Below are positions 7,650 to 14,722 of a stretch of DNA of 33,170 bases, piece by piece (the stretch's first letter is position 1; every line of letters begins with the position of its first letter). The position numbers and the translations under genes were made by a program. Below the pieces are notes generated by a model. That model worked only from the letters and a program-made list of their open reading frames with translations. It had not been told where the DNA came from and did no database searches. Origin of the DNA: a virus; IMG/VR virus record IMGVR_UViG_3300044641_006339, positions 1-33,170 of that record, one strand, 5' to 3'.

Positions 7650-8040
7650 GGCAAAGACGGCAGCGAAGACGGCGGACAAGGGCGCGGCGAAGCCGGGGGC
7701 GGTAAAGAGCAAGGGCAAGGCCAAGGCGCCCGAGCCGGTGCGCGTGCTGGCGCTGACGACAGAGGAGCGTCTACACCTGAGGCTCTACGAGTCCGAGACG
7801 GTGCGATGGGCTGCAGAGTCCCACGTCCGAGGCCAGCAGCGGGACGCCTATCTCCGCAAGGTTGACCCCGAGGGCAAGCTGGGTAAAATGACGAACGAGG
7901 CTCGTGCCGTCGCGCAGAAATCGGCCGATGCCCAAAAGCAGTATCAAGCCACCGTCAAGGCAGTTGAAGACCGCCTCGGAATCGTCCTCAAGGACTATTC
8001 CTTCGACGACGTGACGGGCGCACTCCACAAGCAGTCCTAA
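7633..8040 (+). CDS. Hypothetical protein with Lys/Ala-rich N-terminus
   Basis: The protein has 135 residues. The first ~35 are almost entirely Ala, Lys, Thr and Gly, like histone-like or nucleic-acid-binding tails. The remainder is predicted helical, with 'TTEERLHLRLYESETVRWAAESHVRGQQ' and a coiled-coil-prone stretch about residues 90-120. It is encoded between connector genes and the fibre gene and could be a minor virion or fibre-associated protein. I do not recognise a family. The start ATG lies within the previous gene and follows AAGGGGA, a usable ribosome-binding site. Confidence 0.6.
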   Translation: MANKAKAKTAAKTADKGAAKPGAVKSKGKAKAPEPVRVLALTTEERLHLRLYESETVRWAAESHVRGQQRDAYLRKVDPEGKLGKMTNEARAVAQKSADAQKQYQATVKAVEDRLGIVLKDYSFDDVTGALHKQS

Positions 8041-8056
8041 GACGACAAAGCGGCAA

Positions 8057-8079
8057 CCGCCCGGGGTTGGCTCGGGCGG
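8057..8079 (+). terminator. Hairpin between 7633 gene and fibre gene, possible weak terminator
   Basis: The arms CCGCCCG (8057-8063) and CGGGCGG (8073-8079) form a perfect 7-bp stem with a 9-nt loop. What follows is CCTCTTA rather than a T-run, so termination would be weak. It may instead modulate fibre expression, since the fibre ATG is only 23 nt downstream. Confidence 0.4.
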
Positions 8080-8102
8080 CCTCTTACCCATCGGGTGTTT
8101 CA

Positions 8103-9950
8103 ATGGCTATTCGCAAGTTTATTTTCTTTAACGGCACTGAGGGCTACAGCCAGGAGCAGGCCACGAACGACGAGCTTTCGCTTGGTAAGGTGACTCTCTC
8201 GGGCGTGTCGGGCGTCTCGCTGGATGTGGGCGGCGGGGACATCGCCAACCTTGGCGCGCCTACCGGCGCGAACAGCGCGGCCCGCAAGGCCTACGTGGAC
8301 AGCGGTCTCGCGACCGAGGCTGCGGCTCGTGCTGCGGACGTTGCGACTGTGACTGCGGCCATCACGGCCGAGGCCACCGCTCGCGCCAACGCGGACACTA
8401 CCCTGCAGGGCAACATCACCGCGGAGGCGAGCGCGCGCACTTCGGCGGACGCCGCGCTTCAGGCAGAGATTGACGCGGAGGAGATTGCTCGGGCCGGCGC
8501 CGTCACCACGCTGACCTCGAGCCTGAGTGCGGAGCAGGCGGCGCGCATTGCGGCGGATACGGCCCTGCAGTCCGGCCTGTCTGCGGAGGCCACGGCTCGC
8601 ACTAATGCGGACACTGCGCTCCAAGCGGAAATCGACGCGGAGGAGGTCGCTCGCGCCGCCGCGGTCACCACGCTGACAAATAACCTGAGCGCAGAGCAGG
8701 CGGCCCGTATCGCGGCTGACAACCTCCTTGCGACTAACTACGCGGCGGCGGACTCGGCTCTGTCCGCCTCGCTGACCTCTGCGTATCAGGCCGCGGACGC
8801 TCAGGTCGTGTCCCAGATGCAGGCCTATGCAGACAGCCTGCAGGCCGGGTTCTCCATCAAGGCTCCGGTGATGGCCATTGCGACCGGGAACATCACCCTG
8901 TCGGGGGCGCAGACCGTCGACGGCGTGTCCCTGGTTGCGGGAAACCGGGTGCTGGTGGCTGGCCAGACCAGCGGCGCTGACAACGGCATTTATGTCGTGG
9001 CCAGCGGCGCGTGGGCGCGGTCTGCCGATGCCGACAGTTCGTCCGAGGTGAAGGACGGAATGAGCGTGTTCGTGGAGCAGGGCACGACGTACGGCGATTC
9101 GACGTGGGTGCTCGTCACGAATAACGCCATCGCACTGGGCTCTACCGCCCTGACGTTCGTGCAGTTCTCTGGTCTCGGCCAGATTACGGCGGGCGCCGGT
9201 CTCTCCAAGACCGGGAACGAGCTCAGCGTGAACGTGGGCAATGGCCTGGCCATTGTCGCCGATAGCGTCAAGGTTTCGCTCTCCGAGGTCTCGGGCCTTG
9301 AGTTTCACGCGAATGGCGGACTCGAAATCAAGTCAAACCCAACCAAGGGCATTTTCGTCGACAACGACGGAATCTATCTTGGCGTCAAGCAGCCTTTCGA
9401 GTTCAATGACAACCAGCTGGACCTGCGGCTGGCCTCGGCTGACCGACTGGCCGTGGCCAACGGCAACCTCGATGTGACGGGCCTGCCGCTGCAATTTAAA
9501 ATCAACGGCGCGGCAGCCAGCACGTCCGTTACTGCGTCCGCACTGACCGCGCTCACCGGAAACGGTGGTGGCGACAACTACCACTGGCACGCCAAGCTCC
9601 GCAGCTACCTCCTCGCCAGTGAGTCCATCGCTAACGTTGGCACGGCGGTCTACGTTTCCGGCTCTGGCACGGTCGGATCCGCGTCCTGCAGCACAGCGGC
9701 CACGGCGCGCGTCATCGGTCTGGCCATTGGATCGGCCACGACCGGCGGCGCCGTGACCTACGTGATGCACGGCGTGCACCAGTTCTCGGGCAGGACGTTC
9801 GCGCCTGGGACGGCGTACTACCTCGGAGCCAACGGGCTGCCGGTGGAATACAGCGCGCTCGGCTCGGGCGACCGCGTGGTCCGCGTCGGTTACGGCGTCA
9901 CGGGCGACACGATGCAGGTCGCGATTCAGGACATCGGCCAGAAGGCCTAG
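8103..9950 (+). CDS. Trimeric fibre protein (coiled-coil repeats plus fibre domains)
   Basis: The protein has 615 residues. The N-terminus (about 1-65) ends in the usual 'A..KAYVDSGLATE' attachment linker of tail fibres. Residues about 70-210 are alanine-rich heptad-like repeats of the type AEATARANADTTLQ, predicted to form a trimeric coiled coil. Residues about 250-350 match the widespread phage fibre module containing 'NITLSGAQTVDGVSLVAGNRVLV' and 'NGIYVVASGAWARSADAD'. A Gly-rich 'ITAGAGLSKTGNELSV' motif follows. The last ~100 residues form a beta domain resembling the C-terminus of the 6548 protein. It lies in the head-connector module, so a head fibre is as possible as a tail fibre. The ATG at 8103 is chosen because upstream starts fall in the hairpin. 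Confidence 0.85.
   Translation: MAIRKFIFFNGTEGYSQEQATNDELSLGKVTLSGVSGVSLDVGGGDIANLGAPTGANSAARKAYVDSGLATEAAARAADVATVTAAITAEATARANADTTLQGNITAEASARTSADAALQAEIDAEEIARAGAVTTLTSSLSAEQAARIAADTALQSGLSAEATARTNADTALQAEIDAEEVARAAAVTTLTNNLSAEQAARIAADNLLATNYAAADSALSASLTSAYQAADAQVVSQMQAYADSLQAGFSIKAPVMAIATGNITLSGAQTVDGVSLVAGNRVLVAGQTSGADNGIYVVASGAWARSADADSSSEVKDGMSVFVEQGTTYGDSTWVLVTNNAIALGSTALTFVQFSGLGQITAGAGLSKTGNELSVNVGNGLAIVADSVKVSLSEVSGLEFHANGGLEIKSNPTKGIFVDNDGIYLGVKQPFEFNDNQLDLRLASADRLAVANGNLDVTGLPLQFKINGAAASTSVTASALTALTGNGGGDNYHWHAKLRSYLLASESIANVGTAVYVSGSGTVGSASCSTAATARVIGLAIGSATTGGAVTYVMHGVHQFSGRTFAPGTAYYLGANGLPVEYSALGSGDRVVRVGYGVTGDTMQVAIQDIGQKA
8454..8726 (+). repeat. Internal 162-nt tandem repeat in the fibre gene
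   Basis: Codons 118-171 (8454-8615) are repeated by codons 172 onward (8616 to about 8726, partial). The protein unit begins ALQAEIDAEE(I/V)ARA and includes 'SAEQAARIAAD'. The amino acids are nearly identical, but many third codon positions differ, for example TCAGGCAGAGATT against CCAAGCGGAAATC. The duplication is therefore old, or its DNA has been kept dissimilar. Confidence 0.85.
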
Positions 9951-9970
9951 CCTGCCAAATGCCGTGACTC

Positions 9971-10004
9971 GGGGCGCCCTGGCAACGGGGCGCCCCTTGC
10001 TTTT
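9971..10004 (+). terminator. Strong rho-independent terminator after the fibre gene
   Basis: The arms GGGGCGCC (9971-9978) and GGCGCCCC (9989-9996) pair perfectly with a 10-nt loop and are followed by TTGCTTTT. It lies 20 nt after the fibre stop. The third late repeat element starts only 13 nt downstream, so transcription seems to stop here and restart for the tail genes. Confidence 0.9.
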
Positions 10005-10016
10005 CGCGCCATGCCT

Positions 10017-10036
10017 AAAACGCGCCCCCATTTAGG
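10017..10036 (+). promoter_or_regulatory. Late-gene repeat element, copy 3 (upstream of the gp10-like gene)
   Basis: The 20 bases are identical to copy 2 at 3530-3549. CATTTA ends 7 nt before the ATG at 10042, the same spacing as copy 1. Sitting between a strong terminator and the first tail-module gene, it has the setting expected of a promoter. Confidence 0.75.
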
Positions 10037-10041
10037 TTGGG

Positions 10042-10464
10042 ATGACCGAGGGCAGTGTCCAGATTGAAGGGCTAGAGCATCTGCGAAAGCGGCTTGTTGA
10101 GCTGTCGCCGCAGGTGCTGTCTGCCTGTGGTCCGACGCTGCGGGCCGAGGCATCAGAAATACTCTCCTCGTCCTCGGCTGGTGTCCCTACGGCATCAGGA
10201 GAGTTGTCCGGAAGCGGATTTGTCAGCAATGCGGAGCTGTCTAGCGACGGCCGCAGTGTGACTGTCACTGTCGGCTACGACGCCGAGCACGCGGCTTTCG
10301 CGCATGAGGGATTCTTCGGATTCCCTGGCGTCGAGGGCAAGTTCGGGCGAACTGGCGAACCGCCCAAGTTTCTCGAGCGAGCGACAGACGGGCGAGGCAA
10401 CGCACTCGCAAAGAAGGTTGGCGCCGCAATGATTAAGGCGCTGCGGCGTCTTGGACAGAGGTAA
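10042..10464 (+). CDS. HK97 gp10-like neck/tail completion protein
   Basis: The protein has 140 residues. It opens with 'IEGLEHLRKRLVELS', the usual start of the HK97 gp10/minor structural family. It contains 'VTVGYDAEHAAFAHEGF', the conserved 'Y....A...HeG' segment, and ends with 'PKFLERA' followed by a helix. These proteins act at the head-tail interface or in tail completion. It is the first gene after the fibre terminator and has the late repeat element directly upstream. AGGTTGGG before the ATG could act as a poor ribosome-binding site. Confidence 0.8.
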   Translation: MTEGSVQIEGLEHLRKRLVELSPQVLSACGPTLRAEASEILSSSSAGVPTASGELSGSGFVSNAELSSDGRSVTVTVGYDAEHAAFAHEGFFGFPGVEGKFGRTGEPPKFLERATDGRGNALAKKVGAAMIKALRRLGQR

Positions 10465-10478
10465 CAGGAGCGACAGAC

Positions 10479-10901
10479 ATGGCCATTGCAGCGCATCTCT
10501 CGAAAATCTACGTTAAGTCCACCTCGGCTACGGCTCTTAGCTCGGACGAGGTGAAGGGGCTTAACGACTTTTCAGCGTCCTCTTCCAAGACGATTCTGGA
10601 CGTGACTGATTTCAAGGACTCGGCCGGCGTCAAGTTGAAGCTGGCGGGCCTCGAGGATGGCTCCTTCAGCCTGTCCGGTGACCTGGAGAGCGCGGACGCG
10701 CCCCAGGCGCTTATCCGCTCAAGCTTTGACACGGGCGCAACCATCTACCTGACTGTGCAGTGGGACCCGTCCGCCTCCGCCGGAAGCAAGGGCTATAGCT
10801 ATCCCTGTATCGTGGAGAGCTACGAGGTGAAGGGCGGCGTCGACGGCAAGGCCGAGTTCTCCGCGTCGCTGCAGCTGAACGGCGCCAAGTCGGCGGTCTA
10901 G
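10479..10901 (+). CDS. Major tail tube protein
   Basis: The protein has 140 residues and is beta-rich, typical of siphovirus tail tube subunits. It runs 'KTILDVTDFKDSAGVKLKLAGLEDGSFSLSGDLE', then 'TIYLTVQWDPS', and ends 'YEVKGGVDGKAEFSASLQLNG', the common C-terminal strand pattern of the TP901-1/HK97 tube family. It polymerises around the tape measure to form the tail. The start has a strong GGAG ribosome-binding site. The adjacent gene also begins MAIAA and may be a second tube-like subunit. Confidence 0.8.
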   Translation: MAIAAHLSKIYVKSTSATALSSDEVKGLNDFSASSSKTILDVTDFKDSAGVKLKLAGLEDGSFSLSGDLESADAPQALIRSSFDTGATIYLTVQWDPSASAGSKGYSYPCIVESYEVKGGVDGKAEFSASLQLNGAKSAV

Positions 10902-10903
10902 CC

Positions 10904-11560
10904 ATGGCCATTGCCGCCTATGCAGCCTCGGTGAAGGTGGCCGGGACGGCCGTGGCCATGTTTGGCGAGGCCCTGTCTCTGGTGTCGGGCCAGACGTACC
11001 GCGTCACCAGTTCGGCGCGGCGCGTGCTCGACCCATCCTCGGCCGTCACGGTTTTTGATAGCGGCGTCCCGGTCCCATCCCTCGACAGGGCGGTGGATCA
11101 TCTATTTGGCCTTGTGACGTTTGCTGCCGGCTACACGGTGACGGGGCCTGTGACCCTCTCGGGCTCTTACCTCCCATTCATGCCCGTGGCAGAGGTGCGC
11201 GAGTTCAGCGTTTCCGTCCAGGGCACGCTGGCCGACTCCACCACGCTGGGCGCGGCCGGCGTGGCGCTTAAGACGCAGACGCTCAAGGACTACACGGCCA
11301 GCATCACTGCGCTTCAGTCCGCGCTCGCGGACAACGACAGCGGCGGCGGGACTGTCACCATAGCCGGCCTCCATGCCGCTGGGTTGCCGGTGCTGTTGGA
11401 GGTGGGGCTCGGTGGGTACCTGTTCCGCGGTTGGGCTCTGGTGGAGTCCTTTGAGGAAAAGGGCTCTGGCGAGGGCCTCGTCGAGTTGTCTGTTTCTCTT
11501 ACCGGCACGGCGCGAACCTCTACGTTTGGTGAGCCCGTGTCCTTCGGATGGGGCGCATAA
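10904..11560 (+). CDS. Second tail-tube-like or tail-associated protein
   Basis: The protein has 218 residues and begins 'MAIAAYAASVKVAGTAVAMFGEAL'. It is beta-rich and ends with 'GYLFRGWALVESFEEKGSGEGLVELSVSLTGTA'. That resembles the last strands of tail tube proteins, where a 'vesfe.kg..e.lve.svsl.GtG' pattern is typical. It may be a minor tube protein, a tube subunit with an extra immunoglobulin-like part, or the true tube with the smaller gene as a paralogue. It starts 2 nt after the upstream stop and its stop overlaps the next start (TAATG). Confidence 0.6.
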   Translation: MAIAAYAASVKVAGTAVAMFGEALSLVSGQTYRVTSSARRVLDPSSAVTVFDSGVPVPSLDRAVDHLFGLVTFAAGYTVTGPVTLSGSYLPFMPVAEVREFSVSVQGTLADSTTLGAAGVALKTQTLKDYTASITALQSALADNDSGGGTVTIAGLHAAGLPVLLEVGLGGYLFRGWALVESFEEKGSGEGLVELSVSLTGTARTSTFGEPVSFGWGA

Positions 11561-11937
11561 TGTCGAAGAAGAATGCGCGCGGCGTGCTCCTGGGCACGAC
11601 CGCGTTCCGAAAACAGGCGTTGAAGCTGGAGACCTCCGACGGGCCGCTCGACGTGGAACTCCGTCAGCCCTCCGTGGCAGGCCGCTCCTCGGTGCTGAAG
11701 GCCGCGGGCGTGAGCGGTGACGGGAAGGGAGCCATCGACCTGGGGCGGCTGCAGGTGGCCGCGGTGCTCGCCTGCGCGTACGACGCGGAGACGGGAAACA
11801 AGCTGTTCGAGCCTGCCGACGAGGCCGCGCTCCTCGAGCTCCCGGCGGGCGGCTGGTTCGACTCGCTGGCGGAGGCAGCCCTCGCTCTCATCAACGTAGA
11901 CCAGGAGGACGCCCGCAAAAGCAGCCGCGGCACCTGA
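11560..11937 (+). CDS. Tail assembly chaperone, G-like
   Basis: This 125-residue acidic/helical protein is in the position of lambda gpG, between tube and tape measure. Such chaperones coat the tape measure during tail assembly. It ends with ...DARKSSRGT and a TGA. The +1 reading frame then continues through a typical T-like segment, so a minority product G-T is probably made by frameshifting at CGC AAA AGC (11914-11922). The start ATG at 11560 overlaps the previous stop (TAATG). A slightly longer in-frame ATG at 11548 is less likely. Confidence 0.8.
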   Translation: MSKKNARGVLLGTTAFRKQALKLETSDGPLDVELRQPSVAGRSSVLKAAGVSGDGKGAIDLGRLQVAAVLACAYDAETGNKLFEPADEAALLELPAGGWFDSLAEAALALINVDQEDARKSSRGT

Positions 11938-12115
11938 GACGGACCTCCTCTTCTACCTCGCGCACACGCTCGGGGGGATGACGGCGGGCGAGCTCGCGGC
12001 CCGGATGAGTGTGGACGAGTTCCACGTGTGGGCCGCGTGGCTCGAGCAGAAAGCAACGCGCGAGCGGAAAGAGATGGAGAAGGCCCGCGCGCAGTCGAAG
12101 ACGAAACGGAGGTGA
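11900..12115 (+). CDS. T-like extension reached by +1 ribosomal frameshift
   Basis: The +1 frame relative to the G-like gene is open from 11900 to the TGA at 12113-12115. After the overlap it encodes 'ETDLLFYLAHTLGGMTAGELAARM', then 'SVDEFHVWAAWLEQKA' and a basic, coiled-coil-like tail. This is the pattern of gpT/DUF4035-like chaperone tails ('lAl.LGrT..EL...mS..Ef..W.a'). No credible start codon or ribosome-binding site precedes the conserved part; an ATG at 11978 would cut it in half. Slipping a Lys-tRNA from AAA (11917-11919) to AAA (11918-11920) gives ...DARK-AAAAPETDLLFYL, a smooth fusion. A single-base sequencing error in the A-run is the main alternative. Confidence 0.75.
   Translation, partial: TRRTPAKAAAAPETDLLFYLAHTLGGMTAGELAARMSVDEFHVWAAWLEQKATRERKEMEKARAQSKTKRR
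11914..11922 (+). promoter_or_regulatory. Candidate +1 frameshift site (CGC AAA AGC)
   Basis: Four A residues (11917-11920) let a Lys-tRNA re-pair after moving forward one base. The +1 frame is open only from 11900 and the zero frame ends at 11937, so the shift must occur in this 35-nt window. No sequence here fits the usual -1 heptanucleotide of lambda-type G/T genes, and the geometry rules out a simple -1 shift. A -2 shift would be needed otherwise. Confidence 0.55.
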
Positions 12116-12121
12116 CGGCAC

Positions 12122-14719
12122 ATGGCGCTGAAAGTCGGAGACCTGTACGTCAGCCTCACCGCGAACACGCAGAAACTTCAGGCGCAGCTCAACGGCGCGG
12201 CGAAGAAGATTGAGGCGTTCGGTCGCAGCCTGAAGGGGCTCGGCAAGGATGCCGGCGACATGGCGAACATGGTCGTCGCGGCAATGGGCGCAGCCGTCGC
12301 CGCGGCCTCCTCGAAGGACGCCGCCGTCAAGAAGCACGTCGACGACCTGAAGAACGCATCGCTCGCGCTCGCGGTGGAGATTGGACGCATCGCGCTCCCC
12401 ATCCTGCAAAGCATGGCGGACTTCGTGGCGCGCGTGGTGGCCGTGTTTCGGCAGATGACACCGGAGCAGCGAGCGATGGCGACCAACTTCCTCCAGGGAG
12501 CCGCGGCCGTGTCCGCCGTCGCGATGGCGGCAGTGAAGCTCGAGCCCGCCTTCAAGCTCGCGGCGGCGGCGGTGCGTCTCCTCGGAGCGTCCTTCGGTGG
12601 GCTTACCGTGGGTCTCCTCCCGGCGCTCGTAGCCGTGGCCGCGCTCATTGGGCTCGCCGGCCTAATGCGGTCCGCCTGGGAGGACAACCTCGGCGGCATC
12701 CAGGAGAAGGCGGCGGAGGTCTGGGGGTGGCTGACCACGAACGGACCGAAGACCGGGAATGTCCTCGTCGACGCAGTGAAGGGAATCAGCAGCGCTTACC
12801 GAAAGGCCTTTGAGTGGATTCTCAAGGGCTGGGCGACGGTGATGCGCGCTCAGATTGACGTTGCCACCAAGGTCGCAAAGTTCTTCAAGCTCGACAACGT
12901 CTTCGACGTTGACGGTGCCGCTGAGTTCGCGAAAACGGCAGTCGCCTGGGTCGAGCAACTTCCAACGGACTCCGGGATTGAGTCGCTAAAGCAAGACGCG
13001 CTCGACCAGCTCGGGCAGATGAATCGCGGCGTCAAGCTCCTCGGAGGCGATTTTCAGAAGCAACTCGAGAAGATTTTCGGGGGCCTGCCTGGCGCCGCGA
13101 AAATCGGTCAGATGAAAGACCTGACCGACAAAGCGGAGAAGGTTCAGGCCGACTTTGGCCGGCTACGCGCGGACAAGCTCGACGCCTCGTTCGTCGCGCT
13201 CCGGGGGCGGGGCGGAAATCTCCGCGACTCTCTCGAGATGGCCGGCGCGCTCAACGTGCCCAAGGAGCTCGAGCAGTTCAACGGCGAGGCGCTCTCATCG
13301 TTGAAGGGCATCGAGGACGTCCGCGACTTCCTCCACAAGTTGGGCGCGAAGTCGGGCGAGACGGAGAAGTACCTCGCCGCGTGGGAGAGATGGAACGAGG
13401 AGCAGAAGAAGAACGCCGCGCACGTTGACCGACTGCGCGAGGACCGAGTGCCTCAGGCCGCGGAGCAGTTCCTCGGGGGCGGGACTCTCGGGCAGGCGGC
13501 GCGGCTGGCGGGTATCACGACCGGTATCCCGCCCGAGTTCGAGCAGTTCTCCGGCGGTATGCTCCGGACGGCGTCGGATTTCGAGGATCTCCGAGACCGT
13601 CTCGCGCAAGTGCGGGAGAAGAATCCGCTCATCGACCAGTTCATCGACAAGCTCCAGGCGGTGCAGGAGGCCGCCGGAAAGCAGGCGAAGGAGCTCGAGG
13701 AGGCTCGAAAGCAGGCCGTCTCGGGGTTCCAGGACCAGATCATCAGCTCGCTGGGCAAGGTTGGCGGCATTGTCCAAGCGGCAACCGGCCCGCTCGCGCA
13801 GGCGCTCGGCCCCATCGGCGCTGTGGTGGCGGTTGCGTTCGAGCTCCTGCAGGGCTCGGAGGGTTTCAAGCGCCTCATGGCTGCCGTCGACGGCATCATC
13901 CAAGGGCTCGCGGACGCGCTCGGGCAACTGCTCGACCCGGTGTCGATGGTCGTCAATGCGATTCGTCCCATCGTGTCCTCCCTCAACGGGCTCGTGGGCG
14001 CGGTGCTCCCGGTGCTGAATGCGGTCCTCGAGCCGCTGCTCCCGGTGTTCGTGTTCCTCGGGGCGCTGCTCAAGTCGCTGACGCCAGTAATTGAGTTCGT
14101 CGCGTTTGTGCTCAACGTGGCGCTCGCGCCCGTCATGTGGATTCTCAGCGCCGCGCTGAAGGGCCTCGCTGCGGTGTTCCAGGTCGTCGCCGTCGTGGTG
14201 CTCAACATCGTCATCGCCGTTGGCGACGTGTGGAACGGCATCATCTCCGCGGTGCAAGGCATCCTTGGCTTCCTCGGGAACATTGAAATCGCCGGATTGA
14301 AGCCCTTCGCATTCTTGAACGACTGGTCCGCGGGCCTTGAGGGCGCGAAGGCGGCGACGGATACCTACCGCGCGCAGCTCGCCGAGGTCTCCTCAATGAC
14401 CTGGGATTCGTCGATGGAGACCGCGAAGTCTTTCAACAACGCGGGCGCGGCCGCGGACACGCTCGCCGCCGGGATGACGAACGCCGCGAGCGGATTCAAG
14501 GTGGACCTCGCCCGCTTCAACGCGACGAACGTGGGCGCCGGTCCGGGCTCGCCGGCTGACCTGGGCGTGGGCTCGAACGCGCTCGTGGGCGACACGTACG
14601 TCACCATCGTGAGCAACGACCCGGAGCGAATCTGGGAGGACATGGAGAACGTGCGCCGGCGGAAAAACTTCCAGAGAGGACGCGGGCCGCTCGGCGGGCT
14701 ACCCGCGTTCGGGAGCTAA
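12122..14719 (+). CDS. Tail tape measure protein
   Basis: This 865-residue protein sets tail length and is probably delivered with DNA. It starts 'MALKVGDLYVSLTANTQKLQAQLNGA', the classic tape-measure N-terminus. Long amphipathic helices alternate with hydrophobic segments (about 155-185 and 600-700) that may cross the host membrane. Residues about 362-421 and 451-514 are an internal repeat: each has 'GG.L......AG....P.E.EQF.G..L....d.eDlRd.L'. Leu is encoded mainly by CTC here, unlike the head genes. The ATG is 6 nt after the T-like stop, with GGAGG just upstream overlapping that stop. Confidence 0.93.
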   Translation: MALKVGDLYVSLTANTQKLQAQLNGAAKKIEAFGRSLKGLGKDAGDMANMVVAAMGAAVAAASSKDAAVKKHVDDLKNASLALAVEIGRIALPILQSMADFVARVVAVFRQMTPEQRAMATNFLQGAAAVSAVAMAAVKLEPAFKLAAAAVRLLGASFGGLTVGLLPALVAVAALIGLAGLMRSAWEDNLGGIQEKAAEVWGWLTTNGPKTGNVLVDAVKGISSAYRKAFEWILKGWATVMRAQIDVATKVAKFFKLDNVFDVDGAAEFAKTAVAWVEQLPTDSGIESLKQDALDQLGQMNRGVKLLGGDFQKQLEKIFGGLPGAAKIGQMKDLTDKAEKVQADFGRLRADKLDASFVALRGRGGNLRDSLEMAGALNVPKELEQFNGEALSSLKGIEDVRDFLHKLGAKSGETEKYLAAWERWNEEQKKNAAHVDRLREDRVPQAAEQFLGGGTLGQAARLAGITTGIPPEFEQFSGGMLRTASDFEDLRDRLAQVREKNPLIDQFIDKLQAVQEAAGKQAKELEEARKQAVSGFQDQIISSLGKVGGIVQAATGPLAQALGPIGAVVAVAFELLQGSEGFKRLMAAVDGIIQGLADALGQLLDPVSMVVNAIRPIVSSLNGLVGAVLPVLNAVLEPLLPVFVFLGALLKSLTPVIEFVAFVLNVALAPVMWILSAALKGLAAVFQVVAVVVLNIVIAVGDVWNGIISAVQGILGFLGNIEIAGLKPFAFLNDWSAGLEGAKAATDTYRAQLAEVSSMTWDSSMETAKSFNNAGAAADTLAAGMTNAASGFKVDLARFNATNVGAGPGSPADLGVGSNALVGDTYVTIVSNDPERIWEDMENVRRRKNFQRGRGPLGGLPAFGS

Positions 14720-14722
14720 GGC

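Noticed and set aside
8100-9308. 402-codon minus-strand frame opposite the fibre gene
   Set aside because: It mirrors the repetitive plus-strand fibre sequence, is Arg/Gly-rich and matches no family.
11978-12115. Independent small gene starting at ATG 11978
   Set aside because: The conserved T-like segment begins upstream of this ATG, so a separate start would remove it; frameshift fusion explains the arrangement better.
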